DNA of 64,000 nt from Schistosoma haematobium (lineage: Eukaryota; Platyhelminthes; Trematoda; Strigeidida; Schistosomatidae): the NCBI RefSeq assembly GCF_000699445.3, contig NC_067199.1, forward strand, positions 32,844,902-32,908,901, read 5' to 3'. Each line of letters starts with the position of its first letter. Within the stretch, counting starts at the first letter, position 1. The notes beneath the pieces are model-generated. The model saw only the letters and a program-made list of their open reading frames with translations. It did no database searches and was not told the origin of the DNA. Below, piece after piece: positions 24,901 to 33,400 of this stretch. Made by a program: the position numbers and the translations under genes.

Positions 24901-26832
24901 AGATCAATCATTGCTCTGGTAGATTTACTCAAACTTTAAGGTATACGACGTTGGAACACCAACTACCCATAAGTTTCAAGCTATTTTTTCCTATACGTCA
25001 ACCTGACTAACAAATCTTAGAGATTTAAAATTAGTTAATAGATAACGAGCAAATACTTGGTACAAATTTCTTATAATGTATGTCACTATAAGTTAGAGTT
25101 ATTTCATATAAACTGTTTCCCATTCTAAAAATATACAAGCATCCAATCCAAAATAGACTGTCACGTTATTTTGTATGTTGGCTATATGATATCAACGCTG
25201 GTAAACTAGAACATCACCGAAGGCGACTGTTCAGAGGCGAAACGTTTACAGCTCGAATAACTCAATATAATCAGTAGACTACTAAGTTTTAAACACTTTT
25301 TCTCGAAAGTCTTCAATTCACTGAAATATAGAGATGAAGAATTTTTTCATTCCCAATAAATTTTACTAATTTGACACAGAAGCAGATAAAGAATGAACAA
25401 ATTTTACACATGAATATCATCAGTCAAATGGAAAAAGTAAAGTGTGGATTATTTCGAAGAATCTATCAACAGAAAAATTGGGTTAAATTTAATTTATTAC
25501 CCTATTCAAGTGATGTAAGTCTATCGGATAAGCCAAAATTCTACGATGAATATAATAAAGAAACTACTGACTTTCATCATTTATTATAATTTATAAAACT
25601 GTACACTAATTACTGTTATTCTTCAAGACGATGTTAGTAACATAAATGTCTTACTTTTTATGCAGTCACTTTAATAATGTTTAAACAATTGCATTGAACT
25701 TGATCTTTTTTTAAACCTTCGAGATTGTGCGCAAAAAACCCTAAACAGCACAGGTTATGCATGGTAGTAAGCAGAATACTACATTTAACTATATGGAACT
25801 ATCAAATTTGTAATTCCCGTAACATACTCTAACACTTGATGAAAGCAGCAACTGTTTCATTTAGATTCATGTAATTGAATTAGAGCCATACTTTAAGTGT
25901 TAGGGCTAGTGATACTATACGGTTGCCCAAAATGAAGTGCGAAGAGTGAAGTTCAGAACTGCTACTTAGTAGCTAAAAGCCGGACACCTTAAGCCCTGAA
26001 TTATTGTTCCACTTTATCAATCATACAAATGAGAATAAATATACTTTTCAAATTACCCGTTATACATATACTCATTTACCAAGTACATGTTTTGGTACTC
26101 AGTACTGAGCCAAACTGTCGCGTAAAGACTAGTGTCATCAGCCAAACTAGATAGAGAGTTAAACCTGTGACCGATCGAAAATTCGAATTAATTAACCAAT
26201 AAGTCATCGTTCGACACGAGTTGGTAAGTAGCATGAAAATATCAAAACCTAGTATTAACTGCTTGGAAGATGACTTAATTTCACACTGTATGCAGAAAAG
26301 TTTAACTTCGACAAAAAACGAAGCAACTGATACCCCTCTACACAATGTTGAAAGCTGACTCTGATACCAAAACACGTGACTAGACGTTTACAACTACATC
26401 ACACACATGATTAGATCAAACTCACTATTCACTAACATCCTAGTAGAACGCAAAACTTCCTTATGCGCACTTCACTTCTAACCTTGGTAAATGGTTAACA
26501 GACACTGGAAGCGCCACCGCATATGAAATAAATGAACTCGTGTAACAAATTAGTATCACTTCAAATATATATATACAATTAATAAAACAAGAAAGAAAAG
26601 TAGTGATCTTTATGTAAAATTTGCCAAAGGCTTCAACAAAAACTCGGACCAATTATTTACAGATACTGATTGTTCTTCCTGTAAAGAAAATGAAGATAAT
26701 GGTTTTTTGGAAAGGTTTCAATCGCTCTCAATGTTTCATAACATGAATAACAAAATGAATAAAATGGTCTGCCCTCCCCCTATTTTGATGGAAAAGGCTA
26801 ACAGTTGTCTAGTTTATATCGTGACACCATGA
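12912..26832 (+). CDS. APBB: FE65/APBB-like PTB-domain protein, spliced gene (8 exons)
   Basis: Proposed exons: 12912-12987, 15022-15125, 19151-19227, 21429-21537, 24345-24446, 25380-25514, 25754-25766 and 26663-26832. All are bounded by AG/GT with matching phases and total 786 nt (261 residues plus stop). Residues about 8-135 resemble the second PTB/PID domain of the FE65 (APBB) adaptor family: a YAGYI start where the family has YLGNV, QWLPVYVSISPSTV, a CHVLTCP strand, and LRYQQCVDSR at the end of the last helix, where human FE65 has LRYQKCLDAR. In that family PTB2 binds the APP cytoplasmic tail. The 5' ATG follows a splice acceptor by 12 nt with an in-frame TGA between them, so no WW or PTB1 exon is linked here. 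They may lie upstream, or this may be a PTB2-only transcript. The tail is Lys/Gln/Asn rich and may be coiled coil. An alternative end reads through exon 6 to a stop at 25589 (225 residues). Family call firm, ends tentative. Confidence 0.72.
13503..13768 (-). repeat. Hammerhead SINE foldback dimer, truncated and degraded
   Basis: Minus-strand hammerhead and tRNA-like head at 13506-13640 and leader to about 13685, followed by an inverted plus-strand piece at 13691-13768 that again carries hammerhead stem II, GAAA-like and tail sequence. The core of the left copy reads TTGTGGA and is disrupted. No clear target-site duplication. Confidence 0.65.
15022..15125 (+). CDS. APBB-like exon 2 (PTB2 helix 1 and strand 2)
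   Basis: The acceptor follows ttcttttcaag and the donor is gtaaga. It completes the Gly codon and reads MRTMNQAIQTVLKNVHPNQW then LPVYVSISPSTVNF. The QW-x-P-x-x-VS-x-x-P pattern is the same as in the FE65 PTB2 domain. It ends in phase 0. Confidence 0.75.
17210..17255 (-). ncRNA. Hammerhead ribozyme domain, intact core (left arm)
   Basis: Read on the minus strand: stem I gcactg/cagtgc (6 bp), core CTGAGGA (position 7 is G, a tolerated position in hammerheads), stem II GTCC/GGAC, then GAAAC, a minimal self-complementary stem III (acggccgt) and the cleavage triplet GTC. All nucleotides normally required for catalysis are present. Confidence 0.8.
17396..17441 (+). ncRNA. Hammerhead ribozyme domain, intact core (right arm)
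   Basis: Exact mirror of the left-arm domain. Core CTGAGGA at 17402-17408, GAAA at 17424-17427, cleavage triplet GTC at 17433-17435. Transcription from either direction across the palindrome would give one sense ribozyme and its own antisense in a single hairpin RNA. Confidence 0.8.
19151..19227 (+). CDS. APBB-like exon 3 (PTB2 middle strands)
   Basis: The acceptor is ctcttgtattag and the donor gtaagt. It reads HIVVNLRVCSVPFFGIYNKD, matching the family's RVRFLSFLAVGRD strand. It starts in phase 0 and ends in phase 2, completed by the first base of the next exon. Confidence 0.7.
20559..21293 (+). pseudogene. Gypsy-type retrotransposon gag fragment in an intron of the APBB-like gene
   Basis: Open frame of 244 codons. 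Residues from about 50 (MERLDIHSDFDAFEDYFERF) are capsid-like, and near the end there is a CCHC zinc knuckle, CFKCDDIGHIQSVC (C-x2-C-x4-H-x4-C), preceded by another Cys-rich stretch. This is typical of schistosome LTR-retrotransposon Gag. No protease, reverse transcriptase or LTR follows; the frame stops 136 nt before exon 4 of the APBB-like gene. The frame is intact over this length, so it is either young or a fragment. I see no sign of host function. Confidence 0.75.
20639..21328 (+). repeat. 44-bp direct repeats (20639-20682 and 21285-21328) bracketing the gag fragment
   Basis: Both copies start GATTCTTAGTTC and end CAATCATCATA or TAATCATCATA, with 41 of 44 bases equal. They lie 646 bp apart. 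The first copy encodes LSSHYNSNTPNHH just before the gag core, and the second follows the gag stop at once. This suggests the fragment arose by a local duplication or insertion event. Confidence 0.7.
21429..21537 (+). CDS. APBB-like exon 4 (PTB2 core strand and helix)
   Basis: The acceptor is attacttttcag and the donor gtaagc. It reads ICGIIQHTADN, LFLCHVLTCPTNA and MELCKILKAACE, matching the family's CHMFWCEP strand and SEAVQAACM helix. It starts only 136 nt after the stop of a gag-like retrotransposon fragment lying in the same intron. Confidence 0.75.
21735..21800 (+). repeat. Sm-alpha hammerhead fragment
   Basis: gttgagaagtcctaaatag, acgaaatatgcgtc and a short tail, with the core degraded. 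Lies between APBB-like exon 4 and the non-LTR leader fragment. Confidence 0.45.
21825..22330 (+). mobile_element. Non-LTR retrotransposon 5' leader-like fragment
   Basis: GC-richer block opening with cgttgttgctaccttgacg and containing cttatcccacggatatccg, unlike the AT-rich intron around it. From memory it resembles the untranslated leader of schistosome non-LTR elements. It contains no long coding frame with known domains. It lies in the intron after APBB-like exon 4. Confidence 0.45.
22735..22910 (+). repeat. tRNA-headed SINE of a different family
   Basis: Box A-like tagctcagcagtaacatctc and box B gggttcgaatagc, 40 bases apart, followed by a non-hammerhead body (ggagcttcacgtatgctac). An internal Pol III promoter is inferred. 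Too unlike a real tRNA to fold as one. Confidence 0.5.
22911..24344. other. Intron sequence, nothing further recognised
   Basis: Part of the APBB-like intron 21538-24344. No exon-like segment on either strand. Confidence 0.45.
24345..24446 (+). CDS. APBB-like exon 5 (end of PTB2 and linker)
   Basis: The acceptor is tttctgcag and the donor gtaagt, 34 codons in phase 0. It opens with LRYQQCVDSR, close to the conserved end of the FE65 PTB2 domain, and continues into a Ser/Asn-rich linker. An earlier acceptor at 24299 also leaves an open frame, but the homology supports 24345. Confidence 0.75.
25380..25514 (+). CDS. APBB-like exon 6 (Lys/Gln-rich helix)
   Basis: The acceptor is ttgacacag and the donor gtaagt, 45 codons in phase 0. 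The segment is mostly polar and helical in character (KQIKNEQILHMNIISQMEK). If the donor is skipped, the frame stays open for 24 more codons to a TAA ending at 25589, giving a shorter C-terminus. Confidence 0.65.
25754..25766 (+). CDS. Candidate 13-nt microexon of the APBB-like gene
   Basis: The 13 bases lie between an acceptor (aacagcacag) and a gtaagc donor. They encode VMHG plus one base. Exon 6 ends in phase 0 and the last exon starts needing one base, and only a length of 1 modulo 3, such as 13, reconciles them. Microexons are common in schistosomes, but this one rests on phase alone. Confidence 0.3.
26663..26832 (+). CDS. Candidate terminal exon of the APBB-like gene
   Basis: The acceptor is aattatttacag. 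It is open for 56 codons to a TGA at 26830-26832 and reads TDCSSCKENEDNGFLERF and later MVCPPPILMEKANSC. Composition and length look coding, but there is no homology to anchor it to the PTB gene. It could be the end of another transcript. Confidence 0.4.
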
Positions 26833-27352
26833 CATGAAAGGTAGTTGTATATGACTGGCATCCGCTGATCCATCTCAACTCTCCAGTTGTGGTTTTAGAG
26901 ATTCTTCAACCGAATGACGAGTTAAGCCATAGGGTGTGACTCAGGATGAAAGCCAGTGGACATGCCGTTGCAGTTTCCGATAGTTATATTTCAAAAACGT
27001 TAGATGAACTTTGTTGACAGACTAATTTTAACGGAAATACACCTCTTAAAAAAGGGTTTCAGTTGTTTGTGGTTATTAAGTATACAGATTTTTCTTCTTA
27101 CATTTTCTCACAACATTATCACTTCAGTTGTAGAGCACATTTTTGATCCCCTAGTAAATCCCTACTCTATAGAGAAGAGTAAACAAATGGCGATTAGTAT
27201 GATGTCCGAAGAAGTTGGAAGTATGTGCAGTTTACATAAATCAAGAGACATTTATTTTGTCATACTAGGCATACATTAAAGACAATGATCAAAACTAGTG
27301 AAAAAAATGACCGACTGCAAAAGAAAATTAGGACTTCTTACTCAAAAAGCGG

Positions 27353-27445
27353 TTAATCGTGCATTAAACCCATGTCCTCTCCAAATATGGATGAACCAGA
27401 AAAACATTTGCCTAATTGATTTTGGCATCTAAGACTTTCTAAAAT
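27353..27445 (-). CDS. Minus gene terminal exon 7
   Basis: Acceptor atatgcttgcag, 30 codons in phase 0, then TAA. It reads ILESLRCQNQLGKCFSG and ends GEDMGLMHD. The 3' end faces the 3' end of the APBB-like gene about 0.5 kb away (tail to tail). Confidence 0.6.
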   Translation of the reverse strand: MLESLRCQNQLGKCFSGSSIFGEDMGLMHD

Positions 27446-30400
27446 CTGCAAGCATATTCACAGGCCCTGGGGTGTATGCGTAAACAGAACTTGAGGTAAA
27501 GTCACCAGCGAGTCTAACGTCTTCCAACATATTTGAGGTTCAAAATATTACGAGCTTTAAATTAAAGAGTCGGTTAAGCTAATAATATGATGAGAACTCT
27601 ACCTTAAATATAACACTAATTCACAATCCGCACTAATGAAAATGGCGGGTAAAATGAAAACTTGTAAGTACTTACGCTGAATAAAGCATGGTAGACGAAT
27701 GGATGGTTGTACACAGTGATATCACTTTGATAAAAACAAAGAGTTGCTAGACGGTCAAAAATGAGACAAGTCAGCTTATCAAGAGTTTGATCGTCGATCA
27801 CAAGTTTGGTTGAACAATTTAAATTAGAAGTTAAACGAGAGAGTTTTAAAAGTATGCCGAATTCCTGATAATAAGAGTCAACAAGATCTTGATCTGCAGA
27901 ACCCTGAATATAAGAGCTAATGTTTGCAGAATTGGACGAATCCTCACTACCAGATAAAGGTGATTTTGAGGAAAGATCTGTTGCTCGGAGATATAAACTT
28001 GCCAATGAATTCCATAATTCGTCAATCTGGAATGTATAATAACCAAGGAAGGGATATGTGAAAAAACAAAGCTTAGAAACAAATTACGACACCAAAACCG
28101 GTAATTTGTGACCACACCCAAAAGAAATACAACTTTCAGAAATTTTTAGACAAATGGTGGGTAATCAGAAGCACCATAGACAAGTAGCTTTTAAATAATA
28201 ACGAAAAAAGTAAGCTACAAACTACAGGTGAAGAGACGTCAAGATGAGTCCGCATGGTAACTGGTAACTACAGTGAATTCACTAAAAACTTGTTTCACCA
28301 ATTTGATATCATAGTTTCACAGCTCTCGGATGAACCCTTTGCATTGATCGAACTGACCTAAGCTGTGTTCAATTCCACGCTCTCGATCGTCAGGAAACAC
28401 CACCATATGATACCAGAAAGTAGTACCTCTTGAGAAGAGGTTATAGACTCTGCAATGTGTGAGAACAGTTCGAGAGGAGGGAATGACTCTTCCCACTTTC
28501 CTATTTACCAGAAGGTTTGGGGAGAACAACCAGTTTATTCCTATATCATTTAGATCCATATTGTTATAGTGGAGTAGCAGTACATGACTATGATTAACTA
28601 AGCAGCATCAATATTATTACAAGGTTTCGACACAAACAAGGATATAACCAAGACAACATTTATAGAAAATAAATCGTAGATAATATCGATAACTTACAAG
28701 ATATTTTATAAAACTGTCATATTGTTGCACATTCTTTGATTTTATTACAACTAAAAACTGCACGCCAACATTGAAATAATTCATCCTCTTATGAACTATG
28801 CCACTAACAGTTAAACAATATGCCAATCTAATCCAATCGAATAAAAAGTGAGCTGGATCGAATTTGGATATATTACAGGGAAATTCGCTAGATAAATATG
28901 TTACCCAATAGTTAGTTAACTGTTCGAGTCGATTAATAAGTTCCATTTGAGAAATCGAATATGTGCCGTCTATAATAAAGTATATGACAAAAATCACTAT
29001 ACTAATTACAAACTATAATTCAACGAAACTACATGTAATTCGCAAAACCATTAGAAATAGGGTAGCTCAATGAAGATTTCTTCTTGCCACGATGTAATTT
29101 CAGCCTCATGCTTAATTCTAAATCCCAGTCACCAATTAATAAAATTGCTAAGATTCACAGCCAAAAAGTAACACAGTAATAATTAATGTGAAGGAACATG
29201 AGGGATTAGGTTCCTACAGAATATGTTTTTAATCTTAATGTTGGGAGAGAAGCGTAGCATGAAACATTACTGTCAAAGTACTCAACCCTTAAATATTGAA
29301 TAAAATACACAAATCCTACTTCACCTACTTTAATTTCAGTAGCTGGGTAACGAACCTAGTCGTTGAACAGTAAATCTAGAAAGCTTCGAGAAATACGGAT
29401 TTTGCGTAGAATCTAAGAAAAACGAGGAACTTTAGTGGGCAACCAAACTGTTTGTTCGCCGTTGAGGAGGGAATGCAGTGTGATGACTGTAAAGAGTGGT
29501 ACCACAAAATGTGTACATGCCTAAGTCCGATGGCATACAAAAGATGCTCGAAGCCTAACTCGCATTGGCTTTGTATGTTCTGCTGCACGGATAAAAAGGT
29601 ACTAATTCAGGAGGCTATGGGCCTATTGGCTTTGTCTTGCAAGAAAAACGATGACACATGCGCTGACAACACCGGCACTGACTGACGATTGCGTCAGTGC
29701 AGTACCTGCTGTTACGCGACACCTCAAACAACCGACTCTGACTGACGCAAAAGTGAGATCGCCATTAACATTAACAAGGGGAGTAATACCACCTGGTACT
29801 GACAATGATAACAATGCATCTTTAATGCGAACCGACGAACTGGATAAAACCATCACCGTTCCAAATAGTCCCAATGTCCTGAGGGATGAAAAATGGACTA
29901 CGGTACGTAGGAAACGAAACGAAAGGAAAAAAGCTGTAGGCAGTACACAGGTAGTTAGTAACTCACTGATGGACTCTCACTGTGAGTCACATACTACACT
30001 ACCAAAATCTGATGGTGAGAGTGAAACCCATCCTGGCGTGACTGAGAAGAAAAATCAAATAACAGCTAAAACTAATGACTGTTTACTTGATAAGTCGTTG
30101 GTGGACTCTCAGACCAATCCGCCAAAGCTCCAAAGTAAAGCTTCGTCTAACACTGTTGTGAGTCACTTACAGGACTCTGTTACAATAAAAGCTAATCGTA
30201 AGATACCAGTAGTTAATATACAGGATCTATCGTCACGGTCGAAAGCTGTTAACACAATTTCAAAGGAAGCTAAACCCCTTCCTAGTTTAATTATTTGGAA
30301 TCTAGAGGAGTCGAAAGATAACGACCCTGCTAGAAGACATGCACATGACCTGCAGTTAGTGGAGTCTGTGGTAAGAAATGTGCTACCTGAAGAGGTTTCA

Positions 30401-33400
30401 GGGGTACATATTACAAAAGTAATACGACTTGGTAAATGGGTTGGGGGCGAGACCCAACCAAGAAGAATCCTGAAGCTGGTTCTCGGGAGTTTCGAAGAAA
30501 GAGACATATTATTGAAAAACGCACCAAAAACTCGTGACTCAAATATCCGTATTCGACCAGATTGGCCGCTTGAGGATCGAAGAATGCTCTTACGGAGTTG
30601 AGGACTCGCAAATTAATTGGCGAAAATAACCTTACCATTAAGGGTTTTCGGGTAGTCAGGTCTTGAAAGCCAATGCTTCCGAGGCCTGTATGGGTAGAAC
30701 GATTGATTGCCAAAACACCTTAAGCGTGTGCTACACGAACGCTCGTAGTCTTAGAAATAAAACGTCCGAGCTAAGTCTGGTGGTGGAAGAATTATGTCCC
30801 GATATAATCGTTGTTACAGAAACTTGGTTCACAGTAGATATAGACTGTTCTCCGTTCATTGCAGGCTATATCTGTATTAGAATTGATAGAGTTTCAAGTC
30901 GCAAAGGGAGAGGTATAATATTATATGTTAGGGATCACTTTCGCATACAATCAACAATATCGGAGGCTCGTATCAGTGGCACATGTGAGATTGCATATTG
31001 TAAGATTAAATCTAGAAGTGGGTTAGTGACTATAGGAAGAATATACCGTAGTCCGTTTTGTCTTGCTGACGACTTTATCCTAAGACACATCTGTTCTTGG
31101 AGTATGGCAGAATGTTGTCTCATCATTGGGGACTTCAACGCACCGCATATCAAGTGGATAGAGCTTACAGCTCCAGGTAGTAGTTTCGATAGCGACCTTT
31201 TATCTACCGTTATTCAGTGTGCACTTGTACAATGTATCACAAAACCGACACATATTGATTTCAATCATGATCCGTCACTGTTGGACCTCGCCCTCACCCA
31301 CCACTGTGAGGATGTCTTTGATATCCAGCACCTTCCTCCACTTGTGAACAGTGATCACGTTGTAATTCACTTTAAGTTTAGGACACATGGTATACAATTT
31401 GTTTCTGCTCCACCCCGTCCCAATATCTGGCGAGCCAATATTCCGGCGATCAGAAACTGTGCTATCTCGACTGATTGGTCGATCGACGCGGATGGATTGA
31501 TCGAAGATGAATGGAATAAGTTTAAGGCTACATTCGAGTCCGTAACGTCGCCGTTTATCCCATGGTCAGCACGTAAGCTATCACACTGCCCTCCATGGAT
31601 TAATAAGGAAACCCAGAATCTGTTAAAGCGTAGGAAACATTTCTGGGACTTATTCTTGTTGACAGGTCATGAACCATTTAAGCGTGAGTACCAAAAATCC
31701 CGTAATATCTGTAAGAAAACCATAGCCAAATCCCGTACCACTTAAGAACGACAGTTAGTATATGATAGCCGTACTTGTCCGAAACGATTGTTTTCGTATG
31801 TTAAACGGCGGACGAAACGTAGTGATTGTATTCCCCGTTACTGTTACACGAAAATTCAGAATTACTAGCTGAATCAGATCGAGCAAAAGCTGAGACTTTT
31901 TCAAACTATTTTAGCGAAGTCTTCTCTACGTTTATTGTAACAAATATTTGTCCCACTCACACCGAGATACCAACCATGGAATCTGTACAGGTGACTGACG
32001 AAACTGTCCTTCCGTTGATAACTAACCTCAAACCTGGTAAGGCACCGGGCCCTGATGGGTTACATCCACGGTTGCTGTCATCTCTTGCGGACATTATTTC
32101 AAAACCGCTTGCGACACTCTTCAACATGTCCCTTTCACTCGCTCAACTCCTTAAAGATTGGAAGGACGCTATAGTCAGTCCTATATTTAAGGACGGTCAG
32201 AGACATATAGTATCTAACTACCGGCCTGTTAGTCTAACTAGCATAGTCGTTAAGTTACTTGAAAAGTTAATTCGGGTTAGGTTGCTAAGTCACATAGATT
32301 CATACGATCTGTTAGCTCCTGAGCAACACGGATTTCGTAACAAGCGTTCATGCTTGACAAACTTGCTTATTGCGAGGGAGGATTGAACAGCAGCCCTAGA
32401 TAACGGTCTGTCAGTCGATGTAATATTCATAGATTTTAGCAAAGCATTTGACAAGGTTCCACACGTAGGTCTCATGCAGAAGCTCACGAGCTTCGGAATA
32501 ATAGGTACTGTACATGAGTGGACAGGAAATTTCTTATGTGACCGCAGACAAAGAGTGAGGGTCAATGGAACGCTATCCGATTGGAAGCCAGTCAAAAGTG
32601 GTGTACCCCAGGGCACCATCTTAGGCCCTCTATTCTTCCTTCTCTACGTTAATGAGTTACCGCTGTTACTTAGGTCGTCGACATTATTTTTTGAGGATGA
32701 TGTAAAAATCTGGAGAACAATAAAAAGTGCGCCTGATCATCTGGATCTTCAAGCTGACTTAGACGATTTAGTTAGATGGGCTCGAGAGTGGGGCTTAGAA
32801 ATCAATGCTAGGAAGAGTGTACTAATGCACATCGGTCACGGTAATAGTTACCGTTACACTATTGAGAGTAAACCTCTTCCATGCGTTCAAGAGCATAAAG
32901 ACTTAGAAGTAGTATTAAGTCATGATTTAAAAACAACTACGCATTGCAAAGCAGCCTGTCAAAGGTTTTCGTGCGTTATGGTCACTTTGCCGAGCGTTCA
33001 AATCTTTTGACGAGGAAACGTTTCGAATTTTATATCCCACCTATGTAAGACCACACCTAGAGTACTGTATCCAAGCAGCTAGCCCGTGTCTGGTAAAGGG
33101 CCCCCAAACGCCCTGGTACGACCGAGAGTGGGGAGAGTCTGGTAAAGGATACTAACTCCCTTGAGTGTGTCCAGCGTGTAGGAACGAAATTAGTGAAGGG
33201 TCTTTTTAGACTCCCTTACGATGAGCGTTTAAAACGGCTAAATCTTTTCCTCTTCTCGTATCGTAGGACACGAGGTGACCTTATACTGGCATTTCGTATC
33301 TTTAATTATGATTTGGGTGTTAATATGTCTTATCTTTTTGCTCCCTCCAGCACTAACAATCTCCGCGGTCATAGCAAGAAGGTTCATAAACCAAGATCTA

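Noticed and set aside
26076..26652. Minus-strand ORFs of 99 and 63 codons with hydrophobic stretches
   Set aside because: The minus gene already ends in phase at 27353, and these frames have no supported splice joins; they overlap the intron and last exon region of the plus gene.
28317..28559. 80-codon minus-strand ORF between exons 5 and 6 of the minus gene
   Set aside because: Exons 5 and 6 already join in phase 0 without it, and no acceptor/donor pair keeps its frame; probably repeat-derived intron sequence.
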